Positions 1 to 8,555 of a DNA stretch of 8,555 nt are shown in pieces. Both the position numbers and the translations under genes were made by a program. A model generated the notes under the pieces. The model worked only from the letters and a program-made list of their open reading frames with translations, ran no database searches and was not told the DNA's origin. The stretch lies in assembly GCA_946481065.1 (NCBI GenBank), contig CAMLMA010000077.1:1-8555 (forward strand), in the 5' to 3' direction. Source of the DNA: an uncultured Nitrosomonadales bacterium. GTDB taxonomy: Bacteria > Pseudomonadota > Gammaproteobacteria > Burkholderiales > Methylophilaceae. Each line of letters opens with the position of its first letter. The first letter of the stretch is position 1.

Positions 1-714
1 CGGCACCGATGAAGAGCCGTGCATCACCAGGTGCGTGGCGGGGATACGGGCATGGATCGCCTTGATACGCTCGATCGCCAGCGTCTCGCCCGTGGGCGGA
101 TGGGTGAACTTGTAAGCGCCATGTGAGGTACCGATGGCGATGGCGAGCGCATCGACCTGGGTCTGCCGCACGAATTCTGCCGCTTCTTCCGGATCAGTGA
201 GCAGCATCGCGTGATCGAGCTTACCCTCGGCCCCATGTCCGTCTTCCTTACCGGCCATGCCCGATTCGAGCGAGCCCAGCACGCCGATCTCACCCTCGAC
301 CGATACGCCGATGGCATGGGCGATATCGACCACCTTGCGCGTCACCTCGACGTTGTAGTCATAGCTCGCCGGTGTCTTCATGTCTTCCTGCAGGGAGCCA
401 TCCATCATGACACTGGTGAAGCCCGAACGCATGGCCTGGATGCAGACGATGGGCGATGCGCCATGGTCCTGGTGCATGACCACGGGAATATGCGGATAAG
501 CCTCGACCGCGGCCGCCACCAGGTGGCGCAGAAAAGGCTCGCCGGCATACTTTCGCGCACCGGCAGAACCCTGCAGGATCACCGGGCTATCCACTTCGTC
601 CGCCGCCTGCATGATGGCGTGGATCTGCTCCATGTTGTTGACATTGAATGCCGGCAGGCCATAACCATGCTCGGCGGCGTGGTCCAGTAATTGCCTGAGT
701 GTGACGAGTGCCAT
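1..714 (-). CDS. fba: Class II fructose-1,6-bisphosphate aldolase, Calvin-cycle subtype (partial, N-terminal 238 residues)
   Basis: Cytoplasmic zinc aldolase that interconverts fructose-1,6-bisphosphate with dihydroxyacetone phosphate and glyceraldehyde-3-phosphate; relatives also use sedoheptulose-1,7-bisphosphate. Reading back from the ATG at 714 gives an uninterrupted frame starting [13 protein letters not shown]. Visible landmarks are FNVNNMEQ near residues 23-30, the metal and catalytic motif MHQDHGAS at 80-87 (D83, H84), DGSL at 105-108, VEGEIG at 139-144 with the expected metal-region Glu, GTSHGAYK at 195-202 (H198) and HGSSSVP at 232-238, where the window ends. The family is about 345-360 residues, so roughly a third is missing beyond position 1. 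A GGGAAAGG ribosome binding site lies 4 nt upstream of the ATG. It follows pyk by only 35 bp with no terminator seen, so co-transcription is likely. Family assignment is firm; the subtype is judged from the motif style. Confidence 0.96.
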   Translation of the reverse strand, partial: MALVTLRQLLDHAAEHGYGLPAFNVNNMEQIHAIMQAADEVDSPVILQGSAGARKYAGEPFLRHLVAAAVEAYPHIPVVMHQDHGASPIVCIQAMRSGFTSVMMDGSLQEDMKTPASYDYNVEVTRKVVDIAHAIGVSVEGEIGVLGSLESGMAGKEDGHGAEGKLDHAMLLTDPEEAAEFVRQTQVDALAIAIGTSHGAYKFTHPPTGETLAIERIKAIHARIPATHLVMHGSSSVP

Positions 715-749
715 AGAACCTTTCCCATCCAATCTTGCGATGCGGATGC

Positions 750-2171
750 TTACCTTATTTTGACAATCTTCATGGTGTTAGTGCCCCCTTCCGTGCCGAT
801 CGGCTCGCCGAAGGTAAAGAGCACCAAGTCGGCCTTGCTGACGACCCCATAGCGCACCAATGTATCCTCCATCTCCTGCAGGATCTCGTCGCGCTGTTTG
901 CCGGCGTGATCGATCGGGTAAGGATAGACGCCGCGATAGAGTGTGAGCTTGCGTCGCGCTTGCTTCAGCGGCGACAACGCGTAGATAGGCACCAGCGTAT
1001 CGGCCCGCGATAACCATTGGGCCACCGTGCCCGATTGCGTGAGGGCGGCGATGGCTTTCACTTTGAGGTGTTCGGCCGTGTAGATCGCCGCCATGGCGAT
1101 GGCTTCATCCGTACGCTGGAACTCCTGATTCACCTTTTGCGGCAGCTGGCGTCCGTGATATTCCTTCTCGGCTTCGAGACAGACCCGGTGCATGGCCGAG
1201 ACCGCCTCCAGCGGATAATGACCGACCGCGCTCTCCGCAGACAGCATGACGGCGTCGGTGCCGTCGAGCACGGCATTGGCCACGTCCGAGACTTCCGCCC
1301 GCGTCGGGATCGGGTTGTTGATCATCGACTCCAGCATCTGCGTCGCCGTGATCACGACTTTGTTCTGCGCCCGCGCCATGCGGATCATGCGTTTTTGCAA
1401 ACCGGGCACGGCGGCATCGCCGACTTCGACACCGAGGTCGCCACGCGCCACCATGATGACATCGGAAGCAGCGATGATCTCCTCCAGCGCGTCGATGGCC
1501 TCGGCGCGCTCGATCTTGGCGACGATGCTGGCACTACCGCCCGCCTTGCGCACCAGCTTGCGCGCCTGCTCTACATCGGCACCGCTGCGGGGGAACGACA
1601 GGGCGACGAAATCGGCTTCCAGCGCCACCGCCGTCTTGATGTCCTGCTTGTCCTTATCGGTCAACGCTGCGGCAGACAAGCCACCGCCCTGACGGTTGAT
1701 GCCCTTGTTGTTGGAGAGGATGCCGCCGGTGGTCACGGTACAGTGGATCTCGCTGCCCTTGACCATTTCCACGGCCATGACGATGCGACCATCGTCGAGC
1801 AGCAGCACGCTGCCGGGGCCGACCTCCTCTGGCAGCGCCTTGTAATCAAGGCCGACGCGTTGCTGGTTGCCGAGTTCGCAGGCGGCATCGAGGATGAAGG
1901 TATCGCCAACCGCCAGTTTCACGCTCCCCAGTTCGAACTTGCCGATGCGGATCTTGGGCCCCTGCAGATCGCACAGTACGCCGACAGGGCGCCCCAGCTT
2001 CAAGGCGATCCTGCGCACGGTCTCGGCCCGCTGGATATGATCTTCGGCACTCCCATGGGAGAAATTCAGCCTGACCACATCGACGCCGGCGACGATCATG
2101 CGCGCGATCATTTCCTCGCTGCTCGATGCCGGGCCGAGGGTAGCGACGATCTTGGTTTTGCGTAAGCTCAT
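750..2171 (-). CDS. pyk: Pyruvate kinase, PykA-like
   Basis: Converts phosphoenolpyruvate and ADP to pyruvate and ATP, the last step of glycolysis, in the cytoplasm. The 473-residue product starts [16 protein letters not shown], the usual N-terminus of the family. VRLNFSHGS is at 33-41, [10 protein letters not shown] at 68-77 leads into the B domain (about 70-170), SNNKGIN is at 153-159, the active-site signature [11 protein letters not shown] is at 216-226 (K219, E221), VARGDLGVE at 241-249 carries the metal-binding Asp, and TATQMLESM lies at 275-283. A C-terminal regulatory domain follows from about residue 340. Length and motifs resemble E. coli PykA (about 480 aa) more than PykF; the effector cannot be read from the sequence. 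An in-frame ATG 18 codons upstream would extend the protein through a terminator-like hairpin and the ribosome binding site with unrelated residues, so the start at 2171 is preferred. It lies 63 bp after pgk and 35 bp before fba. Confidence 0.97.
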   Translation of the reverse strand: MSLRKTKIVATLGPASSSEEMIARMIVAGVDVVRLNFSHGSAEDHIQRAETVRRIALKLGRPVGVLCDLQGPKIRIGKFELGSVKLAVGDTFILDAACELGNQQRVGLDYKALPEEVGPGSVLLLDDGRIVMAVEMVKGSEIHCTVTTGGILSNNKGINRQGGGLSAAALTDKDKQDIKTAVALEADFVALSFPRSGADVEQARKLVRKAGGSASIVAKIERAEAIDALEEIIAASDVIMVARGDLGVEVGDAAVPGLQKRMIRMARAQNKVVITATQMLESMINNPIPTRAEVSDVANAVLDGTDAVMLSAESAVGHYPLEAVSAMHRVCLEAEKEYHGRQLPQKVNQEFQRTDEAIAMAAIYTAEHLKVKAIAALTQSGTVAQWLSRADTLVPIYALSPLKQARRKLTLYRGVYPYPIDHAGKQRDEILQEMEDTLVRYGVVSKADLVLFTFGEPIGTEGGTNTMKIVKIR

Positions 2172-2175
2172 GTGA

Positions 2176-2180
2176 CTCCC
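2176..2180 (-). promoter_or_regulatory. Ribosome binding site of pyk (decides the start)
   Basis: Minus-strand GGGAG lies 4 nt before the ATG at 2171. Its position fixes the pyk start there rather than at an in-frame ATG 54 bp upstream. It sits only a few bases beyond the T-run of the preceding hairpin, so RNA ending at that hairpin would stop before or inside this site. Confidence 0.75.
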
Positions 2181-2186
2181 GAAAAT

Positions 2187-2214
2187 AAAAAGGGGCCCGT
2201 GGCGAGCCCCTTTT
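2187..2214 (-). terminator. Intrinsic terminator-like hairpin between pgk and pyk
   Basis: On the minus strand the stem AAAAGGGGC pairs with GCCCCTTTT around the 9-nt loop TCGCCACGG, and the T-run continues as TTTTTATTTT. This is the classic form of a rho-independent terminator, 20 nt after the pgk stop. The A and T arms make it potentially active in both directions. Only about 15 nt separate it from the pyk start, which leaves no room for a promoter after it. Transcription of pyk must therefore read through it or start upstream, inside the pgk coding region. A partial terminator that lowers pyk-fba expression relative to pgk is the simplest inference. Confidence 0.75.
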
Positions 2215-2234
2215 GTTGATGCCATGCAAGGCGG

Positions 2235-3434
2235 CTAGTGCTGGGCACGCTGCTCCAGGATATCGACTGCGGGCAGTTTCTTGCCCTCGAGGAATTCGAG
2301 GAATGCGCCGCCCGCAGTTGAAATATAGGATACCCGGTCATAAATGTCATACTTTTGAATGGCCGCGATCGTGTCACCGCCGCCCGCCAATGTGAAGGCC
2401 TTGGTCTTGGCGATGGCTTCGGCGATGGTCTTGGTGCCATCAGCGAACTGGTCGAACTCGAACACGCCGACTGGGCCATTCCAGACGACAGTCGCCGCGT
2501 TCATGATGATGTCTGCCAATTCCTTAGCAGATTTCGGGCCAATATCGAAGATCATGTCGTCAGCGGCCACGCTATCCGCGTCTTTCAATACCGCAGGCTC
2601 GTTGGCATCGAACTGCTTGCCGACCACGACATCCACAGCGATCGGCACCGCTGCACCACGCGCGGACATCTTGTCCATCAGCATCTTTGCCGTTGGCACC
2701 AGATCGTCCTCGCACAGCGACTTGCCGACTTCGTGACCCGCTGCCTTCAGGAAGGTGTTGGCGATACCGCCACCGACCACCAGTTGATCGACCTTCTCCG
2801 ACAGGCTCTCCAGCACGGTGAGCTTGGTGCTGACCTTGGAGCCGCCGACGATCGCCACCATCGGGCGCGCCGGGTTCAACAAGGCCTTGGTCAAGGCCTC
2901 GAGCTCGCCCACCAGCAGGATGCCGGCCGCCGCGACCGGCGCGAACTTGGCGATGCCGTGGGTCGAAGCTTCAGCACGGTGCGCAGTGCCGAAAGCGTCC
3001 ATGACGAAGATATCGCACAGCCTGGCGTACTTCTGTGACGTTTCGTCGAGGCTCTTTTTCTCGCCCTTATTAAAGCGACAGTTCTCCAGCAGCACGAGTT
3101 CACCTTCTGCGACCTCGAAACCGCCATCGACCCAGTCCTTGATCAGGCGCACAGGCTTGGCATTCGGGTTCTGTTCCTTGAGTTTGGCAGCAATGACGTC
3201 GGCCACCGGCTGCAAGGAATTCTCTTCGGAATAGACGCCCTCTTCCGGCCGGCCCAGATGGGAAGTCACCATGACCTTTGCCCCGGCATTGAGCGCATGC
3301 TCGATCGTCGGCATGGACGCGGTGATGCGGGCATCGGAGGTGACCTTGCCGTCCTTGACGGGCACATTGAGGTCGGCGCGGATGAAGACGCGCTTGCCCT
3401 TCAGATCCAGGTCGGTCATTTTGATTACTGACAT
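2235..3434 (-). CDS. pgk: Phosphoglycerate kinase
   Basis: Reversibly transfers the acyl phosphate of 1,3-bisphosphoglycerate to ADP, giving 3-phosphoglycerate and ATP; it runs in reverse during gluconeogenesis or carbon fixation. The 399-residue monomer is close to the bacterial norm of about 390-400. The N-terminal substrate domain shows [11 protein letters not shown] at 19-29, SHLGRP at 58-63, LENCRF at 116-121 and DAFGTAHRA at 146-154. The C-terminal nucleotide domain shows GGSKVSTKL at 197-205, WNGPVGVFE in the last third, GGGDT at 351-355 and STAGGA at 372-377. All expected motifs are present. The start [15 protein letters not shown] is chosen because of a GGGAG site 6 nt upstream; an inner Met at residue 6 is the alternative and matches the shorter N-terminus of some relatives. 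It follows gap after a 179-bp structured spacer and is itself followed by a terminator-like hairpin. Confidence 0.98.
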   Translation of the reverse strand: MSVIKMTDLDLKGKRVFIRADLNVPVKDGKVTSDARITASMPTIEHALNAGAKVMVTSHLGRPEEGVYSEENSLQPVADVIAAKLKEQNPNAKPVRLIKDWVDGGFEVAEGELVLLENCRFNKGEKKSLDETSQKYARLCDIFVMDAFGTAHRAEASTHGIAKFAPVAAAGILLVGELEALTKALLNPARPMVAIVGGSKVSTKLTVLESLSEKVDQLVVGGGIANTFLKAAGHEVGKSLCEDDLVPTAKMLMDKMSARGAAVPIAVDVVVGKQFDANEPAVLKDADSVAADDMIFDIGPKSAKELADIIMNAATVVWNGPVGVFEFDQFADGTKTIAEAIAKTKAFTLAGGGDTIAAIQKYDIYDRVSYISTAGGAFLEFLEGKKLPAVDILEQRAQH

Positions 3435-3613
3435 GTTCTACTCCCAAAAACTAGTTGTAGCTCAACTCCGATGAACAGATCGGAACGAGGCGGCGAGCGA
3501 ACGGGATGAAACGCTAGGCGCTCGGAGCGCACAAAAACGAAGACAGTACAGTTAGTACGGCGAGTTTTTGCAGCATCCGAGTAACAAAGCGATTCGCCCG
3601 TGCAGCCGTTGCA
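3435..3613 (-). other. Noncoding, hairpin-rich spacer between gap and pgk
   Basis: No credible gene was found in these 179 bp. Four inverted repeats stand close together. AGTTG/CAACT at 3453-3467 (5-nt loop) directly abuts CCGAT/ATCGG at 3468-3483 (6-nt loop). GCGCT/AGCGC at 3518-3530 has a 3-nt loop. A nested pair follows, CAAAAAC/GTTTTTG spanning 3532-3570 and enclosing GTAC/GTAC at 3546-3558 around AGTTA. TGCAGC occurs twice, at 3569-3574 and 3601-3606. On the minus strand the hairpin nearest pgk is followed by AGTTTTT, but its short AT-containing stem makes a weak terminator. The spacer is far longer than the pyk-fba gap. It may be a leader with RNA structure, an mRNA processing site between gap and pgk, or a dispersed intergenic repeat; the sequence alone does not decide. 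Confidence 0.55.
3441..3445 (-). promoter_or_regulatory. Ribosome binding site of pgk
   Basis: Minus-strand GGGAG is spaced 6 nt from the ATG at 3434. It supports the MSVIK start over the Met five codons further in, which would be about 21 nt from this site. Confidence 0.7.
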
Positions 3614-4708
<1,095 letters not shown>

Positions 4709-7315
4709 CTAGGCTTCGAGGCTCTTGCTCACCACCTCGAACACATCGTTCGACAGATTCGGCGTCGCCATGATCGTCTGCAGAGCATCGCGCATGAGCG
4801 CCTGCAGGCCTGGGGTATAGCGTTTCCATTCGCGGAAGGGCATCACCAGACGCGAGGCCATCTGTGGATTGAGCGCGTTGAGCTCGATGATGACGTCGCG
4901 CAGCAGGGCGTAACCCTGGCCGCTGGGATCGTGGAATCGGACCGGGTTATTGATGGCGAACGCGGTATACAGTGAGCGCACGCGATTGGGGTTCTTGATA
5001 TTGAACTCGGCGTGCTGGCGCAGAGCAGCGAAGTCCTCGAAGATGCCGTCGCGATTCGCCGTCGCCTGCAGCGAGAACCATTTGTCCACCACCAGCGGGT
5101 AATCCTTGAAGCGGGCGTAAAAATCGGCAAATACAGTATCCCGTTCCGGTTGGGTGCTGTCTGACAGGCAAGCCAGCGCGGCCACGCGGTCGGTCATATT
5201 ATCCGCCGCCAGGTAGTGCGCCTTGGCCCATGCCGCGCAGCCCGTGCCGTTGGTCACGGTCAGCAGCTCCAGCACCGTGTTCTGCAAGGCCCTACGCCCC
5301 ATGGCGTCCGGCGTGATAGAGAAATGGCCAGTATTGGCGTTCGCATCGTATAGCGCCGCCAGCGCTTCCTTGTGAGCGCGTTTGATGGAGACGAGGATAT
5401 GCGTGCGCGCCCGATCGATGAGGGCCGGGTCGACCACGGACTGCGATTGCCCGATCACGGCGATCGAAGGCAGGCTGAGCGCGCGCGCCAGCAGCGCCTT
5501 GTCGCCCTCACCCGCAAGCCCTTGTGCGATCAGCACACCCACATCGGCGATGAAGGTGCTGATATCGGCCTCCGGATTCGCCATCACGCGCGCGATATTG
5601 CGCAGGGCCAATGTCTGCCCGGCCTCCCACTTATTGAAACCGTCGGTGTCGTACAGTTGCAGCAGGCGCAGGTCGTCATCACTGAGATCGGTGGTCAATT
5701 TCACGGGCGCCGAGAAGTCACGCAGGATGGAGGGCACGGGCCGCGATGCCACGCGCTCGAAGTGGAAGGCCTGTTCGCGCTCGGTCATCTCCAGCACCTG
5801 CGTCGGGTGCGTCTCGCGCCCCTGCGCGTCCAGCAGGCCGACTGCGATCGGGATATGCAACGGCAGCTTGCCGGTTTGTCCCGGCGTATCCGGCTGCGAT
5901 TGGCTGAAACGCAGGGTGTAGCGTTGCTGCGTTGCATCGTAATCGGCGACGACGCGCAATTCGGGCGTACCCGCCTGCTTATACCAGCGGAAGAACTGCG
6001 CCATGTCACGCCCGGAAACATCGGCCATGCATTGCACGAAGTCGTCGCAAGTCACGGCATGCCCGTCATAGCGGGAAAAATACAGGTCCGTCGCCTTGCG
6101 GTAGGCCGCTTCGCCAAGTAGCGTGCGTTGCATGCGGATGAGTTCGGCGCCCTTGTCATAGACGGTCTTGGTGTAGAAGTTGCTGATCTCGATGAAGCTG
6201 TCCGGCTGCACGGCGTGGGCCAGCGGGCTGCCGTCCTCCGGGAACTGCAGGCGGCGCAGGGTATTGACGTCGTCGATGCGCTGCACCGCACGCGAATTGA
6301 GGTCTGCGCTGAATTCCTGGTCACGGAACACGGTCAGCCCCTCCTTGAGCGAGAGCTGGAACCAGTCGCGACAAGTGACGCGATTGCCCGTCCAGTTATG
6401 GAAATACTCATGTGCCACGACCCCTTCGACGCTAAGGAAATCGCTATCGGTGGCCGTCTCCTGGTGTGCCAGCACCAGCGCCGTGTTGAAGATGTTAAGC
6501 GAGGTGTTCTCCATCGCCCCCATGTTGAAATCGCTGACCGCGACGATATTGAACAGGTCGAGCTGATATTCCCGCCCGTATTTCTCTTCGTCCCAGCGCA
6601 TGGCGTTTTTCAGCGACTGCATGGCGTGGTCGCATTGCGCTTCGTCACCCGGGCGCACATAGATGTGCAGCGCGACCTTGCGGCCCGACATCGTGGTGAA
6701 GCTATCCTCGATACGCACCAGCTTGCCCGCCACCAGCGCGAACAGGTAGCACGGCTTGGGGAACGGGTCGTGCCATGCCGTGAAATGCCGCCCCTGGGGC
6801 AGATCGCCTGCATCAACCAGATTGCCGTTGGAAAGCAGCACCGGATAAGCCGTCTTGTCTGCCTCGATACGTACATGGAAGGTGCTCAGTACATCTGGAC
6901 GATCCTGGTAGAACGTGATGCGGCGGAAGCCCTCGGCCTCGCACTGGGTGCAATAGTTACCCTGCGATTTGTATAGACCCTCCAGCGCAGTATTGGCTGC
7001 GGGGTCGATCTCGGCGGTGATGGTGAGCGTGAACCGCGCTCCCGCGTTCGCTACGGTCATCCTGCCGTCGTCGAGCGTGTAATCATTGAATGGCTGGCCG
7101 TCCCGCAGCACGCTGACGATATGCTGACCTTCGCCGTTCAGCACCAGCGTGTCGCTACTGCCAGCCGGGTTCTTCCGGTATTCGACGGTGGACGTGACGA
7201 CCGTCTTGTCCTCGAACAACTGGAATGCCAAGTCCACATGTGAGGCTATGTAGGGAGCGGGCGTGTAGTCCTTGAGGTAGATCGTCCGGGGTTTGACTGC
7301 ATTTTCTGTGCGCAT
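4709..7315 (-). CDS. pepN: Aminopeptidase N (M1 zinc metallopeptidase)
   Basis: Removes N-terminal amino acids from peptides with broad specificity in late protein turnover; the bacterial PepN is cytoplasmic, and no signal peptide is seen here. At 868 residues it matches the family norm of about 870. The N-terminal beta domain is followed by the catalytic domain: exopeptidase motif GAMEN at 266-270, zinc motif HEYFH at 302-306 (H302, H306, catalytic E303), third zinc ligand E325 in LKEGLT, and FYTKTVYDKGAE with Y386 as the likely transition-state tyrosine. The remaining C-terminal half fits the Ig-like and helical-repeat domains of PepN. The start MRTENAVKPRTIYLKDY matches the expected N-terminus, although the ribosome binding site is weak (AGG 9 nt upstream). 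A terminator after tkt and a TATAAT box upstream point to its own promoter. It has no obvious metabolic link to the surrounding sugar-phosphate genes. Confidence 0.97.
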   Translation of the reverse strand: MRTENAVKPRTIYLKDYTPAPYIASHVDLAFQLFEDKTVVTSTVEYRKNPAGSSDTLVLNGEGQHIVSVLRDGQPFNDYTLDDGRMTVANAGARFTLTITAEIDPAANTALEGLYKSQGNYCTQCEAEGFRRITFYQDRPDVLSTFHVRIEADKTAYPVLLSNGNLVDAGDLPQGRHFTAWHDPFPKPCYLFALVAGKLVRIEDSFTTMSGRKVALHIYVRPGDEAQCDHAMQSLKNAMRWDEEKYGREYQLDLFNIVAVSDFNMGAMENTSLNIFNTALVLAHQETATDSDFLSVEGVVAHEYFHNWTGNRVTCRDWFQLSLKEGLTVFRDQEFSADLNSRAVQRIDDVNTLRRLQFPEDGSPLAHAVQPDSFIEISNFYTKTVYDKGAELIRMQRTLLGEAAYRKATDLYFSRYDGHAVTCDDFVQCMADVSGRDMAQFFRWYKQAGTPELRVVADYDATQQRYTLRFSQSQPDTPGQTGKLPLHIPIAVGLLDAQGRETHPTQVLEMTEREQAFHFERVASRPVPSILRDFSAPVKLTTDLSDDDLRLLQLYDTDGFNKWEAGQTLALRNIARVMANPEADISTFIADVGVLIAQGLAGEGDKALLARALSLPSIAVIGQSQSVVDPALIDRARTHILVSIKRAHKEALAALYDANANTGHFSITPDAMGRRALQNTVLELLTVTNGTGCAAWAKAHYLAADNMTDRVAALACLSDSTQPERDTVFADFYARFKDYPLVVDKWFSLQATANRDGIFEDFAALRQHAEFNIKNPNRVRSLYTAFAINNPVRFHDPSGQGYALLRDVIIELNALNPQMASRLVMPFREWKRYTPGLQALMRDALQTIMATPNLSNDVFEVVSKSLEA

Positions 7316-7348
7316 GATACGTGGCCTGATGCTGATGGGTTTCCTGTC

Positions 7349-7354
7349 ATTATA
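7349..7354 (-). promoter_or_regulatory. Candidate -10 box of pepN promoter
   Basis: A perfect TATAAT on the minus strand lies 33 bp upstream of the pepN ATG, which would give a leader of about 25-30 nt. With an 18-bp spacer the -35 hexamer is CCGATA, matching TTGACA at three of six positions. The box sits just beyond the tkt terminator, where a new promoter would be expected. No operator-like repeat was seen around it. Confidence 0.5.
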
Positions 7355-7380
7355 CTTGCCTGGGCCAGCCCCTATCGGCC

Positions 7381-7413
7381 AAAAAAAAGCGCCTCACGAA
7401 GAGGCGCTTTTTT
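7381..7413 (-). terminator. Intrinsic terminator after tkt
   Basis: On the minus strand GCGCCTC and GAGGCGC form a 7-bp GC-rich stem around the loop TTCGT, flanked by six A and followed by eight T. The A and T runs can extend the stem and make the element potentially bidirectional. It begins 17 nt after the tkt stop codon. This is the strongest terminator in the window and should end the tkt transcript before pepN. Confidence 0.93.
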
Positions 7414-7430
7414 ATCCAGCCCGACTTTAC

Positions 7431-8555
7431 TTACAGTACGGACTTGACGGTCTTGACGACGTTTTCGACGGTGAAGCCGAAGTGCTTCATCAGCACGCCA
7501 CCTGGCGCGGATTCGCCGAAGGTATCGATACCGACGACTGCACCTTCCAGACCGACATACTTGCGCCAGAAGTCAGGATGCGCGGCTTCAACTGCCACAC
7601 GCTTCACGCCTGGGGTCAGTACGCTGTCACGGTAAGCTTGATCCTGCTTGTCGAACACGTTGGTGGAAGGCATGGAGACCACGCGCACCTTGGTGCCGGC
7701 AGCATTCAGTTCAGCTGCAGCCTTGACTGCCAGATCCAGCTCGGAACCGTTGGCGATGATGATGACATCGGCCTTGCCGTCGACATCGGAGAACACGTAA
7801 CCACCCTTGCGGATCAGGTCGAAATGCTTGGTGTCGTGCTTGATGCCTGGCAGGTTCTGACGGGACAGGACCAGGCTGGTCGGGCCATCCTTACGCTCAG
7901 CGGCAGCGACCCAGGACACGGCGGTCTCGGTCGCGCTACCTGGGCGCCATACTTGCATGTTAGGGATGTAACGCAGACCGGAGGTGTTTTCCACTGGCTG
8001 GTGGGTCGGGCCGTCTTCGCCCTGGCCGATGGAGTCGTGGGTCAGTACATAGACCACGCGTTGCTTCATCAGCGCGGACATGCGCATGCCGTTCTTCATG
8101 TAGTCGGAGAACATGTGGAAGGTGCCACCGAATGGCAGCAAGCCACCATGCAGTGCCATACCGTTCATGATCGCCGCCATGCCGAATTCACGGACGCCGT
8201 AGGAGATGTAGTTGCCTGGTTCCTTGCCGCTGACGTGCTTGAAGCTGCCCGTGCTGGTCAGGTTGGAACCGGTCAGGTCGGCGGAACCGCCGAGGAATTC
8301 CGGCAGGACTGGCGCCAGTGCGCCGATGACGTTTTGCGATGCCTTGCGGCTTGCAACGCCTTCTGCCTTTTCGTTGGTCGCTGCGATCATGGCATCGGTC
8401 GCTTGCTTCCAGTTCGCTGGCAGTTCGCCTGCCATGCGGCGCTTGAATTCAGCAGCCTCTGCCGGGTAAGCCTTGGCGTAAGCGTCGAACTTGGCGTTCC
8501 AGTCAGCTTCAGCCTTGGCACCCTTGGCCTTGGCATCCCAGCCTTCGTAAACGTC
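7431..8555 (-). CDS. tkt: Transketolase (partial, C-terminal 374 residues)
   Basis: Thiamine-diphosphate enzyme that moves two-carbon ketol units between sugar phosphates in the pentose phosphate, ribulose monophosphate or Calvin pathways. The frame is open from the window edge at 8555 (DVYEGWDAKAKG) to the TAA at 7431, so the Met at 8435 is internal and the true start lies outside. The first 60 or so residues visible are the end of the N-terminal PP domain. The Pyr domain then shows GGSADLTGSNLT, the cofactor-activating Glu in YGVREFGMAAIMNG (codon near 8188), and the transketolase signature GEDGPTHQPVE (about 7989-8021). The C-terminal domain ends in VENVVKTVKSVL. The family is about 660-670 residues, so a little under half is missing. 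It is followed by a strong terminator and so probably ends its transcription unit. Confidence 0.97.
   Translation of the reverse strand, partial: DVYEGWDAKAKGAKAEADWNAKFDAYAKAYPAEAAEFKRRMAGELPANWKQATDAMIAATNEKAEGVASRKASQNVIGALAPVLPEFLGGSADLTGSNLTSTGSFKHVSGKEPGNYISYGVREFGMAAIMNGMALHGGLLPFGGTFHMFSDYMKNGMRMSALMKQRVVYVLTHDSIGQGEDGPTHQPVENTSGLRYIPNMQVWRPGSATETAVSWVAAAERKDGPTSLVLSRQNLPGIKHDTKHFDLIRKGGYVFSDVDGKADVIIIANGSELDLAVKAAAELNAAGTKVRVVSMPSTNVFDKQDQAYRDSVLTPGVKRVAVEAAHPDFWRKYVGLEGAVVGIDTFGESAPGGVLMKHFGFTVENVVKTVKSVL

Noticed and set aside
1017..2165. Long plus-strand open frame of 382 codons opposite pyk
   Set aside because: It mirrors the minus-strand pyk codons, is rich in Arg, His, Asp and Gly typical of antisense frames in GC-rich DNA, and shows no recognisable domain. 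The pyk frame has every family motif.
2172..2225. N-terminal extension of pyruvate kinase by 18 residues (MASTKGARHG...)
   Set aside because: It would translate through a terminator-like hairpin and the ribosome binding site, and the added residues do not resemble any pyruvate kinase N-terminus. MSLRKTKIV is the expected start.
3453..3467. AGTTG/CAACT hairpin followed by AGTTTTT as an intrinsic terminator of gap
   Set aside because: The stem is 5 bp, AT-containing and weak, and the T-run is short and separated by two bases. It is kept only as part of the structured spacer.
6128..6976. Plus-strand open frame of 282 codons opposite pepN
   Set aside because: Antisense shadow over the most conserved part of pepN, including GAMEN and HEYFH; no family resemblance of its own.

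Overview
The window holds six genes, all on the minus strand. Transcription runs from high to low coordinates in the order tkt (5' end cut off by the window), pepN, gap, pgk, pyk, fba (3' end cut off by the window). Five encode central carbon enzymes: transketolase, glyceraldehyde-3-phosphate dehydrogenase, phosphoglycerate kinase, pyruvate kinase and class II fructose-bisphosphate aldolase. The sixth, pepN, is a zinc aminopeptidase of the M1 family sitting between tkt and gap. No RNA gene, mobile element, CRISPR array or phage gene was seen.

The moderately GC-rich sequence, the tkt/gap/pgk/pyk/fba order and the protein variants (an Escherichia-like NAD-type GAPDH, a PykA-type pyruvate kinase, a Calvin-cycle-type class II aldolase) suggest a betaproteobacterium, possibly a methylotroph such as Methylophilaceae or a related autotroph. 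This is inference from gene content and protein style. In such organisms these enzymes serve glycolysis/gluconeogenesis and the regeneration of sugar phosphates in the ribulose monophosphate or Calvin cycle.

Layout from high to low coordinates: (i) 7431-8555, C-terminal 374 codons of tkt, followed by a strong intrinsic terminator at 7381-7413; (ii) 4709-7315, complete pepN, preceded by a consensus TATAAT box just beyond that terminator, so probably its own transcription unit; (iii) a 96-bp AT-richer spacer that may carry the gap promoter; (iv) 3614-4612, complete gap; (v) a 179-bp noncoding spacer with four small hairpins; (vi) 2235-3434, complete pgk; (vii) a terminator-like hairpin at 2187-2214 squeezed between pgk and the pyk ribosome binding site; (viii) 750-2171, complete pyk; (ix) a 35-bp spacer; (x) 1-714, first 238 codons of fba.

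Together, aldolase makes or splits fructose-1,6-bisphosphate, transketolase moves two-carbon units among sugar phosphates, GAPDH and PGK handle triose phosphate to 3-phosphoglycerate, and pyruvate kinase makes pyruvate and ATP at the exit of the lower pathway. The genes look intact and ordinary. The parts most worth a second look are noncoding: the structured gap-pgk spacer and the hairpin in front of pyk. I found no convincing undescribed system.
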